From NCBI RefSeq assembly GCF_000374845.1, contig NZ_KB895414.1, positions 434,001 to 498,000 on the forward strand: 64,000 bases of DNA. The letters run 5' to 3'. This stretch comes from Paenibacillus terrigena DSM 21567. Its GTDB lineage: Bacteria > Bacillota > Bacilli > Paenibacillales > Paenibacillaceae. The notes beneath the pieces were generated by a model. The model was not told the origin of the DNA. It ran no database searches and saw only the letters and a program-made list of their open reading frames with translations. Every line of letters starts with the position of its first letter. The first letter of the stretch is position 1. A program made the translations under genes and the position numbers. Below, piece by piece: positions 38,941 through 48,266 of the stretch.

Positions 38941-40836
38941 TTACCGATTGAGTAAGCTTCCCACATAACGCAATAACTCGTTCGCGCAGACCGGGCAATA
39001 GCCATGTTCATCCATCAACCGTTTTGATACCTCGTTAATTCGCTTCAGCTGCTTCTCATCCGGTGTCTTCGTGGATGTCGTAATCTTAACGATATCTTTC
39101 AGATCCGCGAACAGCTTCTTCTCAATCGCTTCCCGCAGCCGATCATGGTTGTTGTATTCGAACTTACGCCCTTTGCGGGAGTAAGCCGAGATTCGAATCA
39201 GAATCTCTTCCCGGAACGCTTTTTTCGCATTTTCCGAGACACCGATCTGCTCCTCAATCGAACGCATCAATCTTTCGTCCGGATCCATCTCCTCATCCGT
39301 TAGTGGATCGCGGATTTTGGTCCAATTGCAGAACGCTTCAATATTATCGAGGTAATTCTCGAACAACGTCTTCGCCGACTCTTCGAAGGAATAGACGAAC
39401 GCTTTCTGAATTTCCTTCTTCGCCAGATTATCATATTCTTTACGTGCGACGGCAATAAAGTTCAAATATTTCTCGCGCTCATCCTTCGTAATAGAAGCAT
39501 GCTGATCCAGACCATCCTTCAGCGCCCGCAGCACATCCAGCGCATTAATACATTGCAGGTCCTGCTTAATGAGTGCGCTCGAAATCCGGTTAATGACATA
39601 ACGCGGGTCAACACCCGACATGCCTTCTTCCGCATACTCGCTTTGCATTTCTTTCAAGTCCGCTTCCTTATAGCCTTCGACCTCTTCCCCGTCGTACATG
39701 CGCATTTTTTTGACGAGATCCATGCCCTGCTTCTTCGTCTCTTTCAGCCGCGTGAGAATAGAGAAAATCGCAGCAGACCGCAGCGCATGCGGTGCAATAT
39801 GGATATGCTTCATATCGCTCTGTCCGACCAGCTTCTCATAAATCTTCTCTTCAGCAGATACCTTCAAATTATACGGAATCGGCATCACGATCATCCGGGA
39901 TTGCAGCGCCTCATTCTTCTTGTTCGCAATGAACGCCTTATACTCGGATTCATTCGTGTGGGCTATGATGAGCTCATCGGCGGAGATAAGTGCGAATCTT
40001 CCTGCCTTGAAGTTTCCTTCTTGCGTCAGCGACAACAGGTTCCACAGAAACTTCTCATCGCATTTCAACATTTCCTGGAACTCCATCAGGCCACGGTTTG
40101 CTTTATTCAACTCGCCATCGAATCGATAAGCTCGCGGATCAGACTCCGAGCCATATTCCGTAATCGTCGAGAAATCGATACTTCCTGTAAGATCCGCAAT
40201 ATCTTGGGACTTCGGATCTGAAGGCGTGAACGTACCAATACCGACACGTTGATCTTCGGAGATCGCGACCCGTTCAACCAAGACACGCTCTATATCACCA
40301 TAATATTCGGTGCGAAGACGCATCTGACAAGAGGGGCAGAGGTTGCCTTCGATTCGAACACCGAGCTCTTTCTCAACTTCAGCACGCAGCTCGTGCGGAA
40401 TTAAATGCAAGGGTTCTTCCTGCATCGGGCATCCCTTAATGGCATACACGGCCCCCTGCTCTGTGCGTGAGAATTGCTCTAACCCCCGTTTGAGCATTGT
40501 AACAAGTGTCGATTTACCACCACTGACCGGTCCCATCAAGAGGAGAATCCTTTTCCGAACATCGAGTCTTCGCGCTGCCGAGTGGAAATACTCTTCCACC
40601 AATTTCTCGAGTGCCCGATCCAGGCCGAATAACTCCTTCCTGAAAAAATTGTATTGTTTGTTGCCGTGACTTTCTTCCACACCATGGGACTTAATCATTT
40701 CGAACACCCGGGAATGAGCGGTCATTGCCGGGGTTGGATCTAGACGCAGTAAGTCAACATATTCTCGAAATGTCCCAGTCCAAGCTATTCGCTCACTCTC
40801 CGCATGATGTTCAGATATTCGCTTAAATAAGTCCAT
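38941..40836 (-). CDS. prkA: PrkA serine protein kinase / AAA+ protein
   Basis: The 631-residue protein matches PrkA (631 in Bacillus; E. coli YeaG). It has Walker A GPVSGGKSTLVTML, a CPSCQMRL zinc-like motif in the middle, and C-terminal DEHGYCPVCANELLRYVGSLL. Bacillus PrkA is made under sigma-E in the mother cell and affects sigma-K-dependent genes; protease activity has also been reported. PrkA, YhbH and SpoVR homologues form one functional group (yeaG-yeaH-ycgB in E. coli), and all three occur in this window. It has a strong GTAGGAGG site. AATACACT on the minus strand upstream resembles a sigma-E -10 box, without a clear -35. Confidence 0.96.
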   Translation of the reverse strand: MDLFKRISEHHAESERIAWTGTFREYVDLLRLDPTPAMTAHSRVFEMIKSHGVEESHGNKQYNFFRKELFGLDRALEKLVEEYFHSAARRLDVRKRILLLMGPVSGGKSTLVTMLKRGLEQFSRTEQGAVYAIKGCPMQEEPLHLIPHELRAEVEKELGVRIEGNLCPSCQMRLRTEYYGDIERVLVERVAISEDQRVGIGTFTPSDPKSQDIADLTGSIDFSTITEYGSESDPRAYRFDGELNKANRGLMEFQEMLKCDEKFLWNLLSLTQEGNFKAGRFALISADELIIAHTNESEYKAFIANKKNEALQSRMIVMPIPYNLKVSAEEKIYEKLVGQSDMKHIHIAPHALRSAAIFSILTRLKETKKQGMDLVKKMRMYDGEEVEGYKEADLKEMQSEYAEEGMSGVDPRYVINRISSALIKQDLQCINALDVLRALKDGLDQHASITKDEREKYLNFIAVARKEYDNLAKKEIQKAFVYSFEESAKTLFENYLDNIEAFCNWTKIRDPLTDEEMDPDERLMRSIEEQIGVSENAKKAFREEILIRISAYSRKGRKFEYNNHDRLREAIEKKLFADLKDIVKITTSTKTPDEKQLKRINEVSKRLMDEHGYCPVCANELLRYVGSLLNR

Positions 40837-41051
40837 GATTCTAACCTCCTACGCTTCTGTTTTCTATTGGTGCCCCTATCAGACCGAAGTGTGACAATGC
40901 CAATAAACCATTTCAAAAGTGTATTACATAACTATGCGCGGAGATGGGATTAGTTGCTCGAAATTTTCAGTTCGATCCTATATAATGAGGGCTAGTTCTG
41001 ATACGAAAATTGGAATGATGTGAGATTTATGGGGACAAGGGGAGAAGAATC

Positions 41052-41804
41052 ATGGCGATCCAGCACGAGACCGAGCTATATGAGCCGATCAAGCGTTTCT
41101 ATGAGGCACGCGGTTATACGGTAAAAGGGGAAGTCCGCCATTGCGACCTGGTCGCGGTCAGCCCAGATGAGCAGGACATCGTCATTGTCGAATTTAAGAA
41201 AACCTTCAACCTCGCACTGCTGCTGCAAGGGGTCGATCGGATGCAATCCAGTGAGCAGGTCTACTTAGCCGTCGAACGAAATCGCAGTAAAAAAGGTGCG
41301 GTGAATCAGCGTTGGGGTGAGCTTACGCGGTTATGTAAACGGTTGGGACTCGGTCTCCTTACCGTCACATTCTATAAAACGAAGAAACCTGTCGTTGAGG
41401 TCTTGTGCGAGACCACGACAGCGACCAACTATATGGCAACACCAGTGAACAAACCGGCACGCGTGAGCGGCCGGCGCAAGAACCGCTTGCTCCAGGAATT
41501 CAAGGAGCGCAGCGGGGATTACAATGTAGGTGGCAGCACGAAGCGGAAGCTTGTCACCGCATATCGCGAGAAGGCGCTTCACCTCGCGCAATGCCTTCGT
41601 GAGCACGGGCAGCTCAGCCCACGCGCACTACGCGAGCTGTGCGGATACAGCACCACAGCCACTATGCTCCAGCACAATTACTATGGCTGGTTCGATCGCG
41701 CCTCGCGCGGAATTTATCAGCTGACGCCTGCAGGTCACGCAGCGCTCGAAGAATATGCCCGCGTCTTACAAGAAGCTGCAGCCGCAGCACAAAAGGACGT
41801 CTAG
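41052..41804 (+). CDS. DUF2161 family PD-(D/E)XK nuclease-like protein
   Basis: The 250-residue protein has an N-terminal nuclease-like core: ETELYEPIKRFYEARGYTVKGEV, CDLVAV (Asp) and IVIVEFKKTF (ExK). This pattern corresponds to the DUF2161 putative phosphodiesterases. The C-terminus is an HTH-like segment (SPRALRELCGYSTTATMLQHNYYGWFDRASRGIYQLT). The role is unknown. It has its own terminator and is divergent from prkA. Confidence 0.8.
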   Translation: MAIQHETELYEPIKRFYEARGYTVKGEVRHCDLVAVSPDEQDIVIVEFKKTFNLALLLQGVDRMQSSEQVYLAVERNRSKKGAVNQRWGELTRLCKRLGLGLLTVTFYKTKKPVVEVLCETTTATNYMATPVNKPARVSGRRKNRLLQEFKERSGDYNVGGSTKRKLVTAYREKALHLAQCLREHGQLSPRALRELCGYSTTATMLQHNYYGWFDRASRGIYQLTPAGHAALEEYARVLQEAAAAAQKDV

Positions 41805-41825
41805 CAGCAGGCCAATTTGACAACA

Positions 41826-41870
41826 AAAGCCCCCAACAGATCGTCAATCCGTGTCTGTTGGGGGCTTTTT
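41826..41870. terminator. Bidirectional terminator
   Basis: AAAGCCCCCAACAGA pairs with TCTGTTGGGGGCTTTTT. Confidence 0.85.
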
Positions 41871-41882
41871 CCACATTCTCTA

Positions 41883-43121
41883 TTAACTCCGCGCGACGAA
41901 CTCGCCAATCGATTCAGCCAGAACCTTCATTGCTGTCTCAATCTGCTCACGCGACGAATGCGTGAAGTTAAGCCGCATCCGATTGCGCTTCGGCTCTGCA
42001 GCATAGAAATCATTACCCGGAACGAAGGCAACCCCCTTCGATACCGAAACCTTGAGCAGCGCATCCGCATCGAGTCCTGACGGCAGTTCAACCCAGAAGA
42101 ACATACCGCCCTTCGGCGTAATCCAGTTCGTCTCCTGCCAGTCCGGACCCTCGAGCAGACCCTTCATGAGCAGCATCCGCTCCTCATATTCTTGACGAAT
42201 CTCTGTGATATGTTCATCCAGATTGAAGTCAGGCGCGACGAGCAATTCATAGAGAATCTGCTGATCGAGCATACTCGAATGAATATCCGCCGCCTGCTTC
42301 ACCCGCGTCATCGTCTGAATCACGCGCCGATCCCCCATTGCCCAACCTGTACGCAGTGCAGGGGCTACCGTCTTACTGAACGTACTGGTATAGACGACGA
42401 TCCGTTCGTCCGTTTGTTGATCCAGTGAGAAAATCGTTGGATATGGATCTTCACCGTTCGCTGTGCCCTGAGCCTGTCCGCCATCTGTACGAAACCGCAA
42501 TTCGCCATACGGATCGTCTTCGAGAATGAGAACGTCTTTCGCGCGGCATAACTCGAGTAGTCCCAGACGACGCTCTAGACTCCAGACATTGCCTGTCGGA
42601 TTAGAGAAGGTTGGTACGACATAGACCATTTTCGGCGAATATTGTTTGATTTTGTTCGCGAGATCGGCTAGATCCATTCCATCTGCATCACTCTGTACGG
42701 GGATAATCTTAACCCCACGGAACTGAAGCACCTGTAGACAAGCTAGATAAGTCGGACTCTCAACGAGCACAATATCATTCGGCTCCAGATAGACCCGCAC
42801 GAGCAGATCAATCGCTTGCTGCGATCCTGTCGTCAGGATCATTTCATCCGGACTCACATGCATATTCTTCCGCGACGCCATGCGCTCACATAACTTCTCG
42901 CGCAGCTGTGGTAATCCTTCGGTTACGCCATATTGCAGCGCGCGTTGATTGCCTGACAATGCCCGATTTGCCGCACTTCGCACCGCTTCCATCGGGAACA
43001 ATGCCTCATTCGGCAGACCTCCTGCCAAGGAAATGATCGACTTCCCTTGCGTAAATTTCAAGATTTCGCGAACCGCAGACGCCTTAACCTCTTGTACACT
43101 CGGAATAAATCGGTAATTCAT
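41883..43121 (-). CDS. Class I/II PLP-dependent aminotransferase (2-aminoadipate/LysN-like)
   Basis: The 412-residue enzyme has ISLAGGLPNEALFP, TTGSQQAIDLLVRVYL, VPTFSNPTGNVWSLERR, EDDPYGELRF and the PLP-lysine region TSTFSKTVAPALRTGW. This is the MocR-like/LysN aminotransferase subgroup without the N-terminal DNA-binding domain. The amino donor is unknown. ATG 43121 follows AGAGGAG; the 7 codons upstream include that site. Single gene closed by the shared terminator. Confidence 0.9.
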   Translation of the reverse strand: MNYRFIPSVQEVKASAVREILKFTQGKSIISLAGGLPNEALFPMEAVRSAANRALSGNQRALQYGVTEGLPQLREKLCERMASRKNMHVSPDEMILTTGSQQAIDLLVRVYLEPNDIVLVESPTYLACLQVLQFRGVKIIPVQSDADGMDLADLANKIKQYSPKMVYVVPTFSNPTGNVWSLERRLGLLELCRAKDVLILEDDPYGELRFRTDGGQAQGTANGEDPYPTIFSLDQQTDERIVVYTSTFSKTVAPALRTGWAMGDRRVIQTMTRVKQAADIHSSMLDQQILYELLVAPDFNLDEHITEIRQEYEERMLLMKGLLEGPDWQETNWITPKGGMFFWVELPSGLDADALLKVSVSKGVAFVPGNDFYAAEPKRNRMRLNFTHSSREQIETAMKVLAESIGEFVARS

Positions 43122-43356
43122 GGACGATTGCTCCTCTCCCAATACACTTTACACAAGATCATACGCCTTAACATTTTTTTCCGCAATCCCTTGTACGAAT
43201 CTACGATAAAAATACATAGATTTAACAGAATTCGACAGAATCTAGTCGTTTTTTGCGATACTGGTAAATCCATGGTAGAATACACAGGTGCAAGACTTAA
43301 GGTTGTCAGCCAACCATCTTTTAAACTTGCAAGTCATATTTTTAGAGGTGATAGAA

Positions 43357-43770
43357 ATGAATTCTTCTTTGGAGCCAAATGTCGAATCTTCCGAGGTGAA
43401 GCGTAGGGTGAAAAAGGGGGGCGCATCAGCAAAATGGTTCCTTGTTTTCTGGATCGTTATGATTGGAATTGGTATATACGCAACCTATTTATATAGCAAC
43501 CATATGAAACAAACCATGATCACAGAGCTGCAGTCGTCCACTAATCAACAGCTTGCAGAAATCAAATCCGACTATGCAGCGCAGTTAAAAACCATGCACA
43601 AAGAAATAGAGACATTGAAGAGCAAGGTCGATACGTTCAACGAGCTGCTCACATTCACGAAGGATAACGCCAGCAACAAGACAGACAACAGCAACAAATT
43701 ATATTCGCAATTAAATGAAGTGAAACAGAAGCTGGATGCACTTCAGAAGAAGATGGATCTCCTGAAATGA
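43357..43770 (+). CDS. Small membrane-anchored coiled-coil protein
   Basis: The 137-residue protein has a short basic cytosolic N-terminus, one membrane segment (WFLVFWIVMIGIGIYATYLY) and an extracytoplasmic coiled coil (ELQSSTNQQLAEIKSDYAAQ, then a second heptad stretch at the C-terminus). ATG 43357 follows AGAGGTGAT; upstream open frame is unsupported. It overlaps the NAGPA gene by ATGA, so it is probably an accessory or anchor for that secreted enzyme. Confidence 0.72.
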   Translation: MNSSLEPNVESSEVKRRVKKGGASAKWFLVFWIVMIGIGIYATYLYSNHMKQTMITELQSSTNQQLAEIKSDYAAQLKTMHKEIETLKSKVDTFNELLTFTKDNASNKTDNSNKLYSQLNEVKQKLDALQKKMDLLK

Positions 43771-44834
43771 GAACGCCCATACAGCGGATGAATCGCGTGT
43801 TCATGCTGGCAAGCGCGCCATTCATCGGCATGCTCCTATTTATGCTTTTCGCTGCTCATCCTGTATCCATTAAGTATGAAGCAGATCCCTTACCGCCACA
43901 GACGGAATTAATGAAGGCTACGAATCTATTAGGTGAACAATTGGATCAAGCGGGTAAGACCGCGCAGTTCACAATTACTTCGATCCGCAAAGTGGCTACC
44001 ATCTATCAGAAGACAACGTCGACCATGAATTCGATTGTGAAGCAATCTGCCACCCAAGCTGCACGACCAGAGAAGATCTACAATACACGTATTACGAAGC
44101 GACTTGGCAGTCCAAAGGAACGGATTGACAGCAATAACATCACGATGGAGCTCTTCCGTATCAATCAGGATACATACAACGGTTACGCCCTCAAAATCAA
44201 ACTCAAAGATCCGAAAGCCATGAAGATGGTCCTCGGCCAAGATAAGGTCGGGAAATCTGAAACGACACTCGGAGCTGTTCGAAGATATGGGGCTGCCGCA
44301 GGTATCAACGCAGGCGGGTTCGCGGACGGCGGCGGAAGCCGGTACCCACTCAGCACAACGATGATGAACGGCAAGTATGTAAATGGCGGATTTGAGCCAA
44401 GCTATAAAGACCTCAGCTTCGTCGGGTTGAATAAGCAAGGTAAGCTTATCGGTGGGAAATTCTCGTCCAAGAACCAGCTGGATCAGCTCGATCCGGAGTT
44501 CGGTGCGACCTTCGTGCCCGTGTTGCTCAAGAATGGAGTCAAAAATCCGATCCCGGATAAATGGAAGGCCCCTCGGCGCGCTCCTCGAACCGTTATCGGC
44601 AATTATAAGGACGATCAGCTGCTGATTATGGTCATCGATGGATATAATGAACGTGGCAACTCCGGCGCTACGCTGGAGGAATTGCAGAACAAGCTTGCTA
44701 ACCTAGGTATCACCGATGCATTTAATTTGGATGGCGGAGGATCTTCATCCTTGATCTTCAATGGCAGGATCGTCAACAGCCCTTCCGACGGTCAATTGCG
44801 TCCGGTACCAACCCATTTCCTATTCTTTAAATAA
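43767..44834 (+). CDS. Phosphodiester glycosidase (NAGPA domain) family exoprotein
   Basis: The 355-residue protein has an N-terminal membrane anchor or signal (RVFMLASAPFIGMLLFMLFAA) and a C-terminal NAGPA domain (about 150-355): INAGGFADGGG, RAPRTVIGNYKDDQLLIMVIDG, and FNLDGGGSSSLIFNG. In bacteria this domain is found in exopolysaccharide and wall-associated proteins. The region between (45-140) is probably a coiled stalk. Coupled by ATGA to the upstream coiled-coil protein. Confidence 0.88.
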   Translation: MRTPIQRMNRVFMLASAPFIGMLLFMLFAAHPVSIKYEADPLPPQTELMKATNLLGEQLDQAGKTAQFTITSIRKVATIYQKTTSTMNSIVKQSATQAARPEKIYNTRITKRLGSPKERIDSNNITMELFRINQDTYNGYALKIKLKDPKAMKMVLGQDKVGKSETTLGAVRRYGAAAGINAGGFADGGGSRYPLSTTMMNGKYVNGGFEPSYKDLSFVGLNKQGKLIGGKFSSKNQLDQLDPEFGATFVPVLLKNGVKNPIPDKWKAPRRAPRTVIGNYKDDQLLIMVIDGYNERGNSGATLEELQNKLANLGITDAFNLDGGGSSSLIFNGRIVNSPSDGQLRPVPTHFLFFK

Positions 44835-44936
44835 GAACGATTTGTGAATCTTAGCCATGGAAATGTTCACATTTTAATGATTTTCATTTAGGTATATATT
44901 GGGTATAATAGGTTTTAGCTATTGGAGGTGTGCATA

Positions 44937-45035
44937 ATGTCACTGACTTTCTGGATTGTTATGTTAGTGTTTGTGCTATTCATTACGGCAATTCTCACTT
45001 CTTCGTACAACGAAGATAAAACCAAAGGGCTGTAA
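44937..45035 (+). CDS. 32-residue single-pass membrane peptide
   Basis: MSLTFWIVMLVFVLFITAIL forms one hydrophobic helix, followed by the charged tail NEDKTKGL. A strong GGAGGTG site is 7 bases upstream, a plausible promoter (TTTTCA, 17 bases, TATAAT) precedes it and a terminator follows. Together these support a real small gene. Function unknown. Confidence 0.65.
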   Translation: MSLTFWIVMLVFVLFITAILTSSYNEDKTKGL

Positions 45036-45061
45036 TACATATATTACGTGTCCCGACACGC

Positions 45062-45106
45062 AAAAAAGCTTCCTAGATCCATGATTATGGATCAGGAAGC
45101 TTTTTT
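45062..45106. terminator. Bidirectional terminator
   Basis: AAAAAAGCTTCCT pairs with AGGAAGCTTTTTT, with an inner GATCCAT/ATGGATC stem. Confidence 0.88.
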
Positions 45107-45127
45107 CTACCCCCAACATGAAAAAAA

Positions 45128-45382
45128 TTAAGCTTTCCGTTGCAAGAGGTTCATTTCCTCGGCACATTGCATGCATATGTACTTTTCTTTAAATTCGATA
45201 ACGCTTACCATAGACCCACAGAACAAGCATTTCGGGCGATAACGTTCTAAAATAATGTGATCCCCTTGAACAAGAATTTCAACAGGGTCCCCCTCATTCA
45301 TTTGATAACGTTTTCGAAGCGACTTCGGCAAGACAATACGTCCCAGTTGGTCAACTTTTCTGACTACACCGGCAGGTTTCAT
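45128..45382 (-). CDS. AbrB/SpoVT-type transition regulator with C-terminal zinc ribbon
   Basis: The 84-residue protein has the AbrB swapped-hairpin domain (VRKVDQLGRIVLPKSLRKRYQMNEGDPVEIL) and a tail with two CxxC pairs (CLFCGS and CMQC), as in several AbrB paralogues of Bacillales. It would bind DNA as a dimer or tetramer during growth transitions. Single gene, shared terminator with the 32-residue peptide gene. Confidence 0.9.
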   Translation of the reverse strand: MKPAGVVRKVDQLGRIVLPKSLRKRYQMNEGDPVEILVQGDHIILERYRPKCLFCGSMVSVIEFKEKYICMQCAEEMNLLQRKA

Positions 45383-45498
45383 AAGTAGCGGCCACCTTTC
45401 TCTATCAGTCTATTTAAACCTTAGAAAACTCTGCCCTTCTACACTTCGCTTATAAACCCGCAAAATCCTGCAAAAAAAAATCAGAATTTATGAATTTG

Positions 45499-45963
45499 TT
45501 ATCCAATTGGTTCGAAATCAAGTTGACGCAGTGCTTCATAGACGATAATCGCCGCAGAATTTCCTAAGTTCAAGGAGCGTACTTTGTCTGTCATCGGCAT
45601 CTTCATACATGTATCGGGATTTGCATGAATGAGTGATTCAGGCAGCCCTTTGGTTTCTTTGCCGAATACGAAGAAATCATTATCCTGGAACGTAAAATCC
45701 GTATACCGATGGCTTGCCTTGGTCGTAGCATAGAAGAATCTTCCTTCAGGATATTTCGCTTGCACTTCCGCAAACGAATCATGATATTCGATATGTACCG
45801 CATACCAATAATCCAGTCCAGCACGCTTCAATGTAGCATCGTCGGTACGGAACCCTAGCGGGCGTACCAAATGTAAATGGGTACCTGTCGCTGCGCAAGT
45901 CCGAGCAATATTACCCGTGTTCGCAGGAATTTCAGGCTCCACTAAGACGATATGTAATGGCAT
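45499..45963 (-). CDS. trmL: tRNA (cytidine/uridine-34 2'-O)-methyltransferase TrmL
   Basis: The 154-residue SPOUT enzyme has LVEPEIPANTGNIARTCAATG at the N-terminus, FGKETKGLPE and the knot region MPMTDKVRSLNLGNSAAIIVYEALRQL. It methylates the wobble ribose of tRNA-Leu in homologues. ATG 45963 follows GAGGTGA; ten upstream codons of open frame look spurious. Full length. Confidence 0.93.
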   Translation of the reverse strand: MPLHIVLVEPEIPANTGNIARTCAATGTHLHLVRPLGFRTDDATLKRAGLDYWYAVHIEYHDSFAEVQAKYPEGRFFYATTKASHRYTDFTFQDNDFFVFGKETKGLPESLIHANPDTCMKMPMTDKVRSLNLGNSAAIIVYEALRQLDFEPIG

Positions 45964-46164
45964 CCGTTCATTCACCTCACAATTCTTATTCATTATACAC
46001 TATGGTGTCAAAATTTACGATGAATCCAATTCATAGATCATTCAACCCATTATTATGAAATATTTAACATGGTTTTTACGTTAGATTAATCTTCACATGA
46101 CGAACCTCCCTCATAATGAGCACAGAGGAACAACCAGGAACCATCTGGAGAGGAGCTACCGCGT

Positions 46165-46881
46165 ATGATGAAGAAAAAAATTCTAGTCGTTGATGATGAA
46201 CCTTCCATTTCTACGTTAATTGACTTTAATTTAAAATTGGCTGGATTCGAAGTAATGTGTGTATTTGATGGAGAAGCGGTATTCGACGTCATCCAACAAT
46301 TTCGCCCTGATTTAATTGTACTCGATGTCATGCTCCCAAAGATGGACGGATATGAGGTATGCCGATCACTTCGCCGTGAGAACAATCTCGTCCCTATTAT
46401 TATGCTCACCGCGATCCAAGATATAGCGAATAAAATCACAGGCCTTAACCATGGTGCCGATGATTATATGACGAAGCCTTTCAGTCCACAAGAGTTAATC
46501 TCTCGCATTCAAGCAATTCTGCGCAGAGTTCAAGCCCTGCCTTCCATGAAGGAAGAGACGATCTATGCGATTGGACGGCTCAATGTGCATGCAGAACAGC
46601 GCGAGGTGATCTTAGACGGCGATACCGTCGAGTTAACACCGAAGGAATTCGAGCTTCTCCTATTCCTCTGCAGACATCGCGGCAAAGTGCTCAGCCGACA
46701 ACAGCTTCTGCATGGCGTATGGGACTATCATTTCCTTGGCGATACACGTATTGTTGATGTGCATGTTAGCCATTTACGTGAAAAAATCGAGAAAAATGCT
46801 CGGAGCCCGCAATATATTATGACCGTTCGCAACGTCGGATATAAATTAAATGAACCCGTGTTCAAAGAGGAGCTCGCTTAG
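46165..46881 (+). CDS. OmpR/PhoB family response regulator (orphan)
   Basis: The 238-residue protein has a receiver domain (VVDDEPSI; phospho-Asp in LIVLDVMLPKMDG; TAIQ; MTKPF) and a winged-helix domain (VELTPKEFELLLFLCRHRGKVLSRQQLLHGVWDYHFLGDTRIVDVHVSHLREKIE). It resembles PhoP/WalR-type regulators, but no kinase gene adjoins it. GAGGAG precedes the tandem ATGs. A small hairpin overlaps the stop codon (46864-46887) and may terminate it. Confidence 0.88.
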   Translation: MMKKKILVVDDEPSISTLIDFNLKLAGFEVMCVFDGEAVFDVIQQFRPDLIVLDVMLPKMDGYEVCRSLRRENNLVPIIMLTAIQDIANKITGLNHGADDYMTKPFSPQELISRIQAILRRVQALPSMKEETIYAIGRLNVHAEQREVILDGDTVELTPKEFELLLFLCRHRGKVLSRQQLLHGVWDYHFLGDTRIVDVHVSHLREKIEKNARSPQYIMTVRNVGYKLNEPVFKEELA

Positions 46882-46888
46882 CTCTTTT

Positions 46889-47059
46889 GTGACCTCGCGC
46901 AAGTTCCCATTGCTTTTTGCCACACCAACTCCTATAATGTTCTTGTTCACCCTGAATAAGGAAAACAACAAGGATGTTCTATCCGTAATGAGAAAAGGAG
47001 TGGTAAATATGGTAAAAAATACGTTAATTGCCGGAACTGATAACTTGTCGCGAGGTCAC
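46889..47059. repeat. Inverted repeat flanking the rsgA leader
   Basis: GTGACCTCGCGCAAGTT (46889-46905) and AACTTGTCGCGAGGTCAC (47042-47059) are inverted copies differing by one inserted base. They enclose a promoter-like sequence (TTGCTT 46910-46915, 17 bases, TATAAT 46933-46938) and the start of a 20-codon ORF. Confidence 0.6.
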
Positions 47060-47071
47060 AGTGCTCCTTAA
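47009..47071 (+). CDS. 20-codon ORF upstream of rsgA, possible leader peptide
   Basis: ATG 47009 is 8 bases after AAAAGGAG, and the frame ends at TAA 47071, 100 bases before rsgA. The predicted peptide starts MVKNTLIAGTD. The right arm of the inverted repeat lies inside it, so translation could influence RNA folding. Too short to support by homology. Confidence 0.35.
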   Translation: MVKNTLIAGTDNLSRGHSAP

Positions 47072-47170
47072 TTCCATTCATGGACTCCATTCGGTAGACG
47101 ATTAAGATTAAGGATTCACTGTGGCTTGGATTTTGATTTTCAAACCCAAGACCATTAGGAGGAATCCATT

Positions 47171-48241
47171 TTGACATTTCAATTACAACAATTAGGCTTT
47201 AATCCGTCGATTCAGACGGCATTTGAATCATTCGCAAGCTTAGGGTATCAAGCTGCACGCGTGGCGCTTGAGCATACCCATCTATATACGTTATATACAG
47301 AACATGGTGAACTAATCGGCGAAGTCTCTGGAAAATACCGGTATGGTGCACTAGGCCGCGGCGATTACCCTGCGGTTGGCGACTGGGTAGCGATCTCGGC
47401 TCGTCCCGAAGACGGCCGTGCAACGATTCATGCGGTGCTGCCACGATTCAGTAAATTCTCTCGTAAGGTCGCAGGTTCCACAACAGACGAGCAGATCGTG
47501 GCGACCAACATCAATACAGTCTTTCTCGTCGTCGCGCTCAACAATGACTTCAATGTGCGAAGAGTCGAACGTTATCTCATCATGGCATGGGAGAGCGGTG
47601 CTAATCCGGTCATTATTCTGAGCAAAGCTGATTTGTGCGATGATCCTGAAGCAAAAGCAGCGGAGCTAGAATCTGTTGCGATCGGCGTTCCTGTTCATAT
47701 TGTGAGTACTGTCTCGGAAACGGGCTTTAACGAGCTTGAGCCTTATCTAGCAGAAGGAATGACGATTGCCCTACTCGGATCATCAGGTGTCGGCAAGTCT
47801 TCGATTATTAATCAGATGCTCTGTACGGAGAGTCAGAAGGTACAAGGGGTGCGTGAAGGGGATGACCGTGGCCGTCATACGACGACACATCGTGAACTAT
47901 TCATTCTCCCTGATGGTGCGCTCATGATTGATACACCAGGAATGCGCGAGCTTCAATTATGGGATGCCGATGAAGGCTTCTCAAGCTCCTTCCAGGACGT
48001 TGAATCCCTTGCAGAACAATGCTTCTATTCAGACTGTCAGCACCAAGAGGAACCGCGCTGTGCGGTAAGAATGGCGCTTGAGAATGGATCGCTCGAGCAA
48101 GGCAGGTATGACAACTATAACAAAATGAAGGCTGAGCTCGCTTATCTCGCCCGCAAGGAAGATGCGAAGCTGCGTCAGCAAGAGAAGCTGAAATGGAAGC
48201 AGATAACGAAATCCATGCGTAGCAGCCATAAGTCACGGTAA
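47171..48241 (+). CDS. rsgA: Ribosome small subunit-dependent GTPase RsgA (YloQ-like)
   Basis: The 356-residue circularly permuted GTPase has an N-terminal OB fold (VSGKYRYGALGRGDYPAVGDWVAI), G4 SKAD, G1 GSSGVGKSSIIN, G3 DTPGMRE and a C-terminal zinc region (CFYSDCQHQEEPRCAV). It acts in late 30S subunit maturation. It starts at TTG 47171, 8 bases after AGGAGG. Its similarity pattern is that of the longer YjeQ-type paralogue seen in many Paenibacillus and Bacillus genomes; a second copy elsewhere is possible. Confidence 0.92.
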   Translation: MTFQLQQLGFNPSIQTAFESFASLGYQAARVALEHTHLYTLYTEHGELIGEVSGKYRYGALGRGDYPAVGDWVAISARPEDGRATIHAVLPRFSKFSRKVAGSTTDEQIVATNINTVFLVVALNNDFNVRRVERYLIMAWESGANPVIILSKADLCDDPEAKAAELESVAIGVPVHIVSTVSETGFNELEPYLAEGMTIALLGSSGVGKSSIINQMLCTESQKVQGVREGDDRGRHTTTHRELFILPDGALMIDTPGMRELQLWDADEGFSSSFQDVESLAEQCFYSDCQHQEEPRCAVRMALENGSLEQGRYDNYNKMKAELAYLARKEDAKLRQQEKLKWKQITKSMRSSHKSR

Positions 48242-48266
48242 GGCTATGACACGGTTAACCAACAAT

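Noticed and set aside
46850-47071. 73-codon frame from 46850
   Set aside because: It begins inside the response-regulator gene; only its last 20 codons have a ribosome site, and those are reported separately.
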